The position numbers and the translations under genes were made by a program. Positions 40,234 to 46,902 of a stretch of 46,902 nucleotides of DNA are shown piece after piece. Source of the stretch: an uncultured Lachnobacterium sp. GTDB lineage: Bacteria > Bacillota > Clostridia > Lachnospirales > Lachnospiraceae. The notes under the pieces are model-generated. The model was given only the letters and a program-made list of their open reading frames with translations, had not been told where the DNA came from and ran no database searches. Position 1 is the stretch's first letter. Each line of letters starts with the position of its first letter. The stretch spans positions 1 to 46,902 of the forward strand of contig URSS01000019.1 of the NCBI GenBank assembly GCA_900550545.1. The letters are read 5' to 3'.

Positions 40234-41562
40234 TCACGATTCCGGATCCTCATGTATTTTTTCAAAATATTTCTTGATTTCTGCCTCATATCCATTGTCC
40301 GACGGCTCATAAAATACCTGGTCGGTCAGCCCATCCGGCAGATACTGCTGCTGCACATAATGGTTCTTGTAATTATGTGCATATTTGTAACCAATGCCAT
40401 GCCCAAGCTTGCCGGCTGATTTATAATGTGCATCCTGCAAATGCGTCGGCACCGGCGGTGTCTTGGTCGTTTTGACCACTTCCATGGCTTTACTGATTGC
40501 ATTGACTGCCGCATTGCTCTTCGGCGCACTGGCCATATAAGTGACTGCCTGGGCCAAAATAATCTGAGCTTCCGGCATACCGATGCGTTCCACTGCCTGC
40601 GCGGCAGATACCGCAACATTTAACGCCATCGGATCTGCGTTGCCGATATCCTCCGATGCCAGAATCATGATACGCCTTGCAATGAATTTTACATCTTCAC
40701 CCGCATAAAGCATCCGCGCAAGATAATACACTGCCGCATCCGGGTCTGACCCTCGCATGCTTTTAATAAAAGCCGAAACCGTATCATAATGGTTGTCTCC
40801 CGTTTTATCATAAGAAATCACGCGTTTTTGTATGCACTCGCTGGCAACATCAATCGTAATATGTATTTTTCCATCCTCGCTTCGGTCCGTTGTCAGCACG
40901 CCAAGTTCAATGGCAGTCAGCGCTGCCCGTGCATCTCCATTAGACACATCTGCAAGAAATTCCAAAGCATCCTCATCAATCGAAGCGTTATATGCGCCCA
41001 TGCCTTTCTCCTTGTCGTTAACAGCCCGGAGAAGAAGCGTTTTGATGTCTTCTTTTGATAATTTCTTCAATTCAAAAATAACAGAACGTGAAAGCAGAGC
41101 TCCGTTCACCTCAAAATAAGGATTCTCTGTCGTTGCTCCAATCAGTATAATAGTTCCATCTTCCACAAATGGAAGCAGATAATCCTGCTGCCCCTTGTTA
41201 AACCGGTGAATCTCATCGATAAAAAGGATGGTCTTCTTCCCATACATCCCCTGATTGTTCTTTGCCGCAGCAACCACTTCTTCCATGTCCTTCTTTCCGG
41301 ATGATGTGGCATTGATCTGCATAAACTCAGCGCTCGTCGTGTTTGCGATCACTTTGGCAAGAGTCGTCTTGCCGGTTCCAGGCGGTCCGTAAAAAATAAT
41401 GGAACTGAGTTTATCCGCCTTAATTGCGCGGTACAAAAGCTTATCTTTGCCTACAATATGCTGCTGTCCGACCACTTCTTCAAGGCTGGTCGGCCGCATA
41501 CGTGAGGCCAGGGGGGATTCCGACTCCATGTTCTGTTCTCTCATATACTCAAATAAATCCAT
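40234..41562 (-). CDS. rarA: replication-associated recombination protein A (RarA/MgsA)
   Basis: A 442-residue AAA+ ATPase acting at stalled replication forks. It shows MRPTSLEEVVGQQHIVG, Walker A GPPGTGKTTLAKV, Walker B LFIDEIHRFNKGQQD, sensor 1 LIGATTENPYFEVN and sensor 2 GDARAALTAIE. The C-terminal tetramerisation part has GSDPDAAVYYLARMLYAGED and ASEDIGNADP, then PVPTHLQDAHYKSAGKLGHG. The frame is open to 41604, but ATG 41562 (MDLFEYMREQN) is the family start and has GGGG as ribosome site. Complete. Confidence 0.96.
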   Translation of the reverse strand: MDLFEYMREQNMESESPLASRMRPTSLEEVVGQQHIVGKDKLLYRAIKADKLSSIIFYGPPGTGKTTLAKVIANTTSAEFMQINATSSGKKDMEEVVAAAKNNQGMYGKKTILFIDEIHRFNKGQQDYLLPFVEDGTIILIGATTENPYFEVNGALLSRSVIFELKKLSKEDIKTLLLRAVNDKEKGMGAYNASIDEDALEFLADVSNGDARAALTAIELGVLTTDRSEDGKIHITIDVASECIQKRVISYDKTGDNHYDTVSAFIKSMRGSDPDAAVYYLARMLYAGEDVKFIARRIMILASEDIGNADPMALNVAVSAAQAVERIGMPEAQIILAQAVTYMASAPKSNAAVNAISKAMEVVKTTKTPPVPTHLQDAHYKSAGKLGHGIGYKYAHNYKNHYVQQQYLPDGLTDQVFYEPSDNGYEAEIKKYFEKIHEDPES

Positions 41563-41693
41563 TCCAATCCCCACTGTTTTCCTGCTGCAGTATATCCTCT
41601 GCAATCAGTTTTTGAATAATTTATTGTTGCATCTTGCATTTTTTATCTTTTATTCTCGATTCAATCTGCAAAATGCATTTAAATATGACAGAA

Positions 41694-41749
41694 AAAGTGC
41701 CGAAAAATTCATTTCATCTATCCTAGAATACATGATTTTCCGGCACTTT
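41694..41749 (-). terminator. long-stem terminator after clpB
   Basis: AAAGTGCCGGAAAAT and ATTTTTCGGCACTTT on the minus strand form a 15-bp stem with one mismatch or wobble around a long loop, followed by TTTTT. It lies about 60 bp after the clpB stop. The rest of the 245-bp gap to rarA is AT-rich, with no further feature I can support. Confidence 0.75.
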
Positions 41750-41808
41750 ACAAGCCATAAATACTTTTTTAGCGCATATTCATGAAAATATTTCCATAAT
41801 TTGCCTGA

Positions 41809-44400
41809 TTATTGTGCGACTGTAGCAGTCAACTGTCCGTCTGTCGCATCAATCTGAATGGTATCACCCTGCTGCACTTTATCCTCAAGAATCAGTTTCG
41901 CAGACAACGTCTCTACATGTTTCTGCAGGAAACGTTTCAGTGGCCGTGCACCATATACCGGGTCATAGCCATGTTCTACGATATAATCCTGCGCATTTGG
42001 TGTCAATGCGACATGAATATCACGATCTGCAAGACGTTTGTTCAGGTCATCCATCATCAGTTTGATGATATTTCCAATGTTATTCTTTGACAACGGCTTG
42101 AACATAATAATTTCATCCAGACGATTCAAGAACTCCGGACGGAAATGCCCCTGCAATTCCTCCATAACTTCACTTTCCGCCTGCGGAGAAATGTTGCCAT
42201 CCGCATCAATGCCATCGAGCAGATACTGTGAACCAAGGTTGCTGGTCATGATAATAATGGTGTTCTTGAAGTCTACCGTACGTCCCTGCGAATCCGTGAT
42301 ACGACCATCATCCAATACCTGTAACAATACGTTAAAGACATCCGGGTGCGCTTTTTCCACCTCATCGAAGAGCACAACGGAATACGGTTTTCTTCGAACT
42401 GCCTCAGTCAGCTGACCACCCTCATCATATCCGACATATCCTGGAGGTGCTCCGATCAGACGTGACACGGAGTATTTCTCCATATACTCACTCATATCAA
42501 GTCGCACCATATTGGATTCATCATCGAACAGACTTGCTGCAAGTGCTTTGGCAAGTTCTGTTTTTCCGACACCGGTAGGTCCAAGGAAAAGGAAGGAACC
42601 GATTGGTTTCGTCGGGTCTTTGATTCCAGCTTTAGAACGGATGATTGCCTCAGTCACTTTTGTGACACCGTCATCCTGTCCAACGACACGTTTGTGCAGT
42701 TCTTCGTCGAGATGCAGTGTCTTGTTCCTCTCGCTCTCGCTTAATTTTGCAACCGGAATTCCTGTCCAGCGTGAGATAATCTTTGCGATTTCCTCATCTG
42801 TGACATTCTCATGAACCAGTGACAGATCGCGGTCTTTGAGCTTGCCTTCCTCGATTTCAAGTTCCCGCTGCATCTGTGGCAATACGCCATACTGTAATTC
42901 TGCTGCTTTCTCCAAATCGTAATTCTGCTGTGCAGTCTTAATCTCGTTTTTGGTACTCTCTATTTTTTCACGAAGTTTACTTACATTGTCAACGGCACTC
43001 TTTTCGCTGCTCCATTGTGCTTTACGTGTATTGAGCTCATCCCGCAATTCTGCAAGTTCTTTCTGCAAATCCGCAAGACGTTCCTGACTCAGGCGATCGT
43101 TTTCTTTCTTTAAAGCCGTCTCCTCGATTTCCATCTGCATGACTTTACGGTTCAGCTCATCCAGCTCCGCCGGCATGGAATCCAGTTCCGTCTTGATCAT
43201 TGCACAGGCTTCATCCACGAGGTCAATCGCTTTGTCCGGCAGGAAACGATCCGAAATGTAACGGTTCGAAAGTACTGCCGCGGTAACCAGTGCGGAGTCC
43301 GTAATCTTGACACCATGGAACACTTCATAACGGTCTTTCAGTCCACGAAGGATGGAAATGGTATCCTCCACGGTCGGCTCATCGACCATAACCGGCTGGA
43401 AACGACGCTCCAATGCAGCATCTTTCTCAATATACTCACGGTACTCATTCAAAGTGGTTGCACCTACGCAATGCAATTCCCCTCTTGCAAGCATTGGTTT
43501 TAACAACTGTCCGGCATCCATCGCACCGTCCGTTTTTCCGGCACCAACAATGGTATGCAGCTCATCGATAAACAGAATGATCTGTCCGTTGGAATTCTTT
43601 ACATCATCAAGTACTGCTTTCAGACGTTCCTCAAATTCGCCACGGTACTTTGCACCTGCTACCAATGCGCCCATGTCCAATGCAAACAGTTTCTTGTCTT
43701 TTAAGCCTTCCGGCACATCTCCTTTGACAATTCGCTGTGCGAGTCCCTCTACAACGGCAGTCTTACCTACACCAGGCTCACCGATCAGTACTGGATTATT
43801 CTTAGTCTTACGGGAAAGTATCCGCACGACATTACGGATTTCTTCATCACGGCCAATAACCGGATCAAGTTTCTGCTGTCTTGCACGCTCTACCATATCA
43901 TATCCGTATTTTTCCAGTGTATCATAAGTTGCTTCCGGATTATCCGATGTCACACGCTGGTTTCCTCTGACTGTGGACAATGCCTGAAGAAAACGGTCTC
44001 TTGTGATTCCATATTCTTTCATCAGGGATTTCATCGCTGCATTCGGATATTTTAATAAGGTAAGGAACAAATGCTCAACGGAAACATATTCGTCTCCCAT
44101 TGCCTTTGCCTCATCCTCCGCATGGATCAGTACATTATTTAAATCTTTTCCTACATATACATTTGCACTCGCACCGGAGACTTTTACTCTGGCAGCAAGT
44201 TTGTTCTTCGCATTTTCCGTAAAATGCTGCACATCTATTTCCATCTTTTCTATCAGCTTCGGAATCAGTCCATCCTCCTGCTGTAACAATGATACCAGCA
44301 GATGTTCCTGTTCGATCTCCTGATTTCCATAGTCGTAGGCAAGCTTTTCGCAACCATTAATTGCTTCAATAGATTTCTGTGTAAATTTCTGAATGTTCAT
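41809..44400 (-). CDS. clpB: ATP-dependent disaggregase ClpB
   Basis: An 863-residue Hsp100 chaperone that resolubilises aggregates with DnaK. It has an N-terminal Clp repeat domain (about 1-145, MNIQKFTQKSIEAINGCEKL), NBD1 with Walker A GEPGVGKTAVVEG and VIGRDEEIRN, a coiled-coil middle domain (about 400-520, KKENDRLSQERLADLQKEL), and NBD2 with GPTGVGKTELAKA and sensor text ending RFLQKHVE. The middle domain is full length, which separates it from ClpC and ClpE. ATG 44400 follows AAGGAGGG; the eight codons upstream are not needed. A perfect CIRCE operator controls it. Confidence 0.97.
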   Translation of the reverse strand: MNIQKFTQKSIEAINGCEKLAYDYGNQEIEQEHLLVSLLQQEDGLIPKLIEKMEIDVQHFTENAKNKLAARVKVSGASANVYVGKDLNNVLIHAEDEAKAMGDEYVSVEHLFLTLLKYPNAAMKSLMKEYGITRDRFLQALSTVRGNQRVTSDNPEATYDTLEKYGYDMVERARQQKLDPVIGRDEEIRNVVRILSRKTKNNPVLIGEPGVGKTAVVEGLAQRIVKGDVPEGLKDKKLFALDMGALVAGAKYRGEFEERLKAVLDDVKNSNGQIILFIDELHTIVGAGKTDGAMDAGQLLKPMLARGELHCVGATTLNEYREYIEKDAALERRFQPVMVDEPTVEDTISILRGLKDRYEVFHGVKITDSALVTAAVLSNRYISDRFLPDKAIDLVDEACAMIKTELDSMPAELDELNRKVMQMEIEETALKKENDRLSQERLADLQKELAELRDELNTRKAQWSSEKSAVDNVSKLREKIESTKNEIKTAQQNYDLEKAAELQYGVLPQMQRELEIEEGKLKDRDLSLVHENVTDEEIAKIISRWTGIPVAKLSESERNKTLHLDEELHKRVVGQDDGVTKVTEAIIRSKAGIKDPTKPIGSFLFLGPTGVGKTELAKALAASLFDDESNMVRLDMSEYMEKYSVSRLIGAPPGYVGYDEGGQLTEAVRRKPYSVVLFDEVEKAHPDVFNVLLQVLDDGRITDSQGRTVDFKNTIIIMTSNLGSQYLLDGIDADGNISPQAESEVMEELQGHFRPEFLNRLDEIIMFKPLSKNNIGNIIKLMMDDLNKRLADRDIHVALTPNAQDYIVEHGYDPVYGARPLKRFLQKHVETLSAKLILEDKVQQGDTIQIDATDGQLTATVAQ

Positions 44401-44456
44401 AGCACGCCCTCCTTTATATTCCATTAAACATTATGATCTTCTTTGTTTACGAATAT

Positions 44457-44498
44457 GTTATAGCACGCAAATTAGCACTCGTCAATAGAGAGTGCTAA
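44457..44498 (-). promoter_or_regulatory. CIRCE operator and sigma-A promoter of clpB
   Basis: TTAGCACTC (44472-44480), 9 nt, GAGTGCTAA (44490-44498): both arms are perfect CIRCE. On the minus strand the promoter TTGACG (44485-44480), 17 nt, TATAAC (44462-44457) is overlapped by it, so bound HrcA would block RNA polymerase. clpB is therefore in the HrcA heat-shock regulon. Confidence 0.95.
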
Positions 44499-44524
44499 CA
44501 ATTTTTCTAAAATATTTATAAACA

Positions 44525-44556
44525 AAAAAGGACGAAACACCTTGTCTCGTCCTTTT
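44525..44556 (-). terminator. rho-independent terminator of the ABC importer operon
   Basis: AAAAGGACGA and TCGTCCTTTT on the minus strand form a 10-bp stem with a 12-nt loop, followed by more T. It lies about 15 bp after the stop of the ATPase gene and keeps the operon out of the clpB promoter. Confidence 0.88.
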
Positions 44557-44571
44557 GTAAATCATTTTCAT

Positions 44572-45357
44572 TTATCCCTGTGCATATCGGCTGAGGAACT
44601 GCTTGGTCCGCTCCTCCTTCGGATGTTCGATCACCTGATGCGGATCTCCCTGCTCGACGATGACTCCACCATCCATAAAAATAACGTGATCTGCAACATC
44701 TCTTGCAAACGCCATCTCATGCGTAACAATAATCATCGTTGTCTTCTGGTCCGCCAGGCTGCGGATTACCTTCAGCACCTCACCGGTAAGCTCCGGATCC
44801 AATGCAGAAGTCGGCTCATCAAAACACAGAATGTCAGGTTGCAGTGCAAGTGCACGGGCAATTGCTACACGCTGCTGCTGTCCACCGGATAACTGGTGCG
44901 GATAATGATCCATACGTTCTGTCAATCCCATGCGATCCAGCAATTGCTTACCATGTTCATCAATCTTTGCCAGAATTTCTTTCTTGTTCTGTTTGAAATC
45001 CGGCCGTTCCTGTGCGAGAAGTCTCTCTGCCAATGTCACATTTTGTAACGCTGTATACTGTGGGAACAAATTGAACGACTGAAACACCATTCCAAAATGC
45101 AGGCGCTTTTTGCGCAGATCTGCATCTTTGTCGGTCGCTGCATTATATGCATCAAATAAAATCTCATCGCGTACCTTGATCGTTCCCTTATTTGGTTTTT
45201 CCAGGAAATTCAGGCAACGCAAAAGTGTTGTCTTTCCCGATCCCGAGGAACCGATAATCGCAATTGCGCTTCCCTCTTCCATCGAGAAGCTGACATCTTT
45301 TAACACTTTTGTCTTTCCAAAATGTTTTTCGATATGATTTACCTCTAAAATTGCCAT
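44572..45357 (-). CDS. glnQ: polar amino acid ABC transporter ATP-binding protein
   Basis: A 261-residue ABC ATPase of the PAAT (GlnQ/HisP) family. Walker A is GSSGSGKTTLLRC, the Q-loop is GMVFQSFNLFPQYTAL, the signature is LSGGQQQRVAIARAL, Walker B is ILCFDEPTSALDPE, the D-loop follows, and the H-switch is IIVTHEM. It powers import through the permease encoded 12 bp upstream. The ribosome site is AGGGGGA. The insertion between the Q-loop and Walker A (AYNAATDKDADLRKKRLHFG) is a bit long but within the family range. Substrate is probably a polar amino acid such as glutamine or cystine; the symbol is a family label. Confidence 0.95.
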   Translation of the reverse strand: MAILEVNHIEKHFGKTKVLKDVSFSMEEGSAIAIIGSSGSGKTTLLRCLNFLEKPNKGTIKVRDEILFDAYNAATDKDADLRKKRLHFGMVFQSFNLFPQYTALQNVTLAERLLAQERPDFKQNKKEILAKIDEHGKQLLDRMGLTERMDHYPHQLSGGQQQRVAIARALALQPDILCFDEPTSALDPELTGEVLKVIRSLADQKTTMIIVTHEMAFARDVADHVIFMDGGVIVEQGDPHQVIEHPKEERTKQFLSRYAQG

Positions 45358-45369
45358 ATCATCTTCCCC

Positions 45370-46026
45370 CTACTTGAAATAATCGAGTTTGCGCTCAATG
45401 TAATTAAATAATAATGTAAGAACACCGACGAAAAACAGATAAAATACACCTGTGTAAAACAGTGGCCATGTCAGACCTGCGGATTTCATGAAAGAGAAAC
45501 CTGCAAACGTAAGCTCATAAGCTGCAATAATTCTTGCAAGGGAAGTATCCTTTACCAGTGTAATGATCTCGTTCGACATTGGTGGAACGATTCGCTTGAT
45601 CATCTGAAGCAATGTGATTTTGAAGAAAATCTGGCTTTTTGTCATGCCAAGTACCTCTCCGGCCTCACGCTGTCCTGCCGGCACACCTTCGATTCCACCA
45701 CGGAAGATAACAGAAAAATAACATGCATAGTTGATTGCAAAAGCTACAACTGTTGCGGTAATACGTCCCGCTTCATTTCCACTCCATATATTGTGCGAAA
45801 GCCAAAGTCCCGGACCATAAAAAATAATGATCAGCTGCAACATCAGCGGGGTTCCACGAATCACCCATACCAGAAGCTGTACAAGATAACGCAGCGGTTT
45901 AAACTTGCTCATAGAACCAAAAGCAAGTATCAGTCCAAGCGGAAGTGCAAAAATCAAAGTAAGTATAAAAATTTCAAAGGTGGTCCAAAGACCACCCAGA
46001 AGTGACTGTGTAACTGTCCAAAACAT
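45370..46026 (-). CDS. polar amino acid ABC transporter permease
   Basis: A 218-residue membrane protein of the HisM/GlnP family with about five spans. The first lies at about 12-36 (GLWTTFEIFILTLIFALPLG). The characteristic RGTPLMLQLIIIFYG and the EAA loop GQREAGEVLGMTKSQIF, which docks on the ATPase, are present, as is PPMSNEIITLVKDTSLA after it. It acts as a homodimer with two ATPase subunits. It follows the binding protein gene by 12 bp with AAGGAG as ribosome site. Normal length, nothing missing. Confidence 0.95.
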   Translation of the reverse strand: MFWTVTQSLLGGLWTTFEIFILTLIFALPLGLILAFGSMSKFKPLRYLVQLLVWVIRGTPLMLQLIIIFYGPGLWLSHNIWSGNEAGRITATVVAFAINYACYFSVIFRGGIEGVPAGQREAGEVLGMTKSQIFFKITLLQMIKRIVPPMSNEIITLVKDTSLARIIAAYELTFAGFSFMKSAGLTWPLFYTGVFYLFFVGVLTLLFNYIERKLDYFK

Positions 46027-46038
46027 CCTTTGTTCTCC

Positions 46039-46827
46039 TTAGTTCTCCGGTACAACAACAACCTGTGCATTGTTGCAGTATGCGTTTGTGCATTCCATAG
46101 AAGAAGTAACTTCATCTGTGAGTGTCATACCATTCCATACAACATCAATATTCTTTGACTCAAGCTCCATGGTCTTTGTATCCCAGTCAATCTCTACAAA
46201 CTGTACATCAACACCTAACTTCTCACTGACCACTCTGGCCATATCTGCATCAAAACCGATCCACTTATCTCCATCTTTGTAATCCATTGGCTCGAAATCT
46301 GTAATGCCTACAATCAGAGTGCCTTTCTTCTTAATATATTCTACATCGCTGTCATCGGATGCTTCATACTTTGCATTCTTCTGCTCGATCAGAGATTCCT
46401 GTACACCGTACTTCTTTGCGATCTCCTGCATGGATCCATCCGCATAAGTCTCAGCAAAAACTTCATTAATATAGGAAGCTAAGTCAGAACCTTTTCTGCA
46501 TCCAACACCATACTTCTCGGTTGTAAGTTCCTCTGTATGTACCATATTCGGATAGCTGGTTCCCTCTCCGATCATAGCGCCTGCCATCAGCAGATCAATG
46601 ATTGCTGCATCCGATGTACCGGAAGCAACTTCCATCAGCGCATCTGCCTGTGAAGATACGGAATTGTATTTGAAACCTTTCTCCTTTGCGGCAGCCTCTC
46701 CTGCAGATCCTGCTTCTACGGCATATACCTTAGAATCATTATCAGCATTTCCGCCTTTTGCGCCGCCACATGCCGTCATTCCAAATGCAAGACAACATAC
46801 TAAAATTGCTGCAATTTTTCTCTTCAT
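46039..46827 (-). CDS. lipoprotein substrate-binding protein, apparently circularly permuted
   Basis: A 262-residue extracellular lipoprotein of the SBP_bac_3 family. The signal peptide ends in the lipobox GMTAC with Cys20. What follows is in the wrong order for the family. Residues about 35-147 correspond to the second half of a normal protein (VYAVEAGSAGEAAAKE, SSQADALMEVASGTSDAAI, YGVGCRKGSDLASYINEVF, MQEIAKKYGV). A linker of about 17 residues follows. Residues 165-262 are the normal first half (KKKGTLIVGITDFEPMDYK, WIGFDADMARVVSEKLGV, VVWNGMTLTDEV), ending at the hinge text AQVVVVPEN. The stop is followed by the permease ribosome site, so this is not a truncation at a frameshift. ATG 46827 is chosen because the ATG seven codons upstream contains the ribosome site. 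Confidence 0.88.
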   Translation of the reverse strand: MKRKIAAILVCCLAFGMTACGGAKGGNADNDSKVYAVEAGSAGEAAAKEKGFKYNSVSSQADALMEVASGTSDAAIIDLLMAGAMIGEGTSYPNMVHTEELTTEKYGVGCRKGSDLASYINEVFAETYADGSMQEIAKKYGVQESLIEQKNAKYEASDDSDVEYIKKKGTLIVGITDFEPMDYKDGDKWIGFDADMARVVSEKLGVDVQFVEIDWDTKTMELESKNIDVVWNGMTLTDEVTSSMECTNAYCNNAQVVVVPEN

Positions 46828-46852
46828 AATAAAATGTTCTCCTTTCATTGAA

Positions 46853-46902
46853 CATCAGCCCATGCATAATTTGCTTTCAGCAAATGGGCTGACGCTACAT
46901 GT
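46853..46902 (-). repeat. third, partial copy of the two-hairpin repeat, in the binding protein leader
   Basis: CAGCCCAT (46856-46863) and ATGGGCTG (46884-46891) form the outer stem seen in the hisA leader repeats, followed by the same GACGCTACATGT. The inner hairpin differs in sequence (ATTTGC and GCAAAT here; CGCC and GGCG there) but is still paired. The second hairpin of the unit would lie beyond the window edge. Confidence 0.8.

Noticed and set aside
43352..43927. 191-residue plus-strand open frame opposite clpB
   Set aside because: Antisense shadow of NBD1 of ClpB; no ribosome site and no protein character.
46039..46827. Binding protein regarded as a truncated or frameshifted gene
   Set aside because: It has an intact lipoprotein signal, both halves of the fold in swapped order, a clean stop, and the permease ribosome site and start directly after it.

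Overview
The window is a low-GC Gram-positive chromosome segment from a member of the Clostridia, most likely a motile gut Lachnospiraceae (Roseburia/Agathobacter type). The reasons are gene order (priA-def-fmt-rsmB-rlmN-prpC-prkC-rsgA-rpe-thiN), strong AAGGAGG-type ribosome sites, a CIRCE-controlled clpB, a SigD-type motility promoter, LL-diaminopimelate aminotransferase, and a eukaryotic-type HisA. Genus assignment is inference. Almost everything is on the minus strand; only guaB and the CorC/CNNM gene run on plus.

Layout. (1) 1-3049 is a graveyard of mobile DNA: a frameshifted IS1182-like transposase start, the 3' part of one group II intron, a complete Phd/ParE-type toxin-antitoxin cassette with its own promoter and terminator, and the 5' part of a different group II intron with a frameshifted reverse transcriptase, sitting just behind a terminator. 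(2) 3104-4710 holds a secreted Big2-like protein, an unknown ORF and a DUF262-like gene remnant. (3) 4744-20886 is a 14-gene co-directional run with gaps of at most 33 bp: trkA-trkH (K+ uptake), cobA-hemD fusion, priA, def, fmt, YugP-like peptidase, rsmB, rlmN, prpC, prkC, rsgA, rpe, thiN. One good promoter is visible, in front of trkA. (4) 20971-24113 is a two-component system with a large extracytoplasmic sensor. (5) 24196-27460 holds a PatB-type lyase, an unknown gene behind a near-consensus sigma-28 promoter, and dapL. (6) 27631-30386 is hisA-glnA-ANTAR regulator, preceded by two tandem copies of a two-hairpin repeat and a separate 205-bp inverted-repeat element. (7) 31040-33832 holds guaB and a CNNM/CorC transporter-like gene. 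(8) 33829-37539 is a compact Tad/Flp-like pilus locus: an ATPase, a single polypeptide resembling fused TadB and TadC, a TadE-like protein, and several leaderless micro-pilin-like ORFs, some too short for routine gene calling. (9) 37735-44400 holds a soluble chemoreceptor, a class Ic aspartate aminotransferase, rarA and clpB. (10) 44572-46827 is a polar amino acid ABC importer whose binding protein appears to be a natural circular permutation: the second lobe is encoded before the first.

The most unusual observations are the permuted binding protein, the leaderless Flp-like pilins in a locus with no prepilin peptidase, the sigma-28 promoter on an unrecognised gene, and the hairpin repeat placed 25-29 nt upstream of the start codons of both hisA and the binding protein gene. 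No rRNA, tRNA or CRISPR array was recognised.
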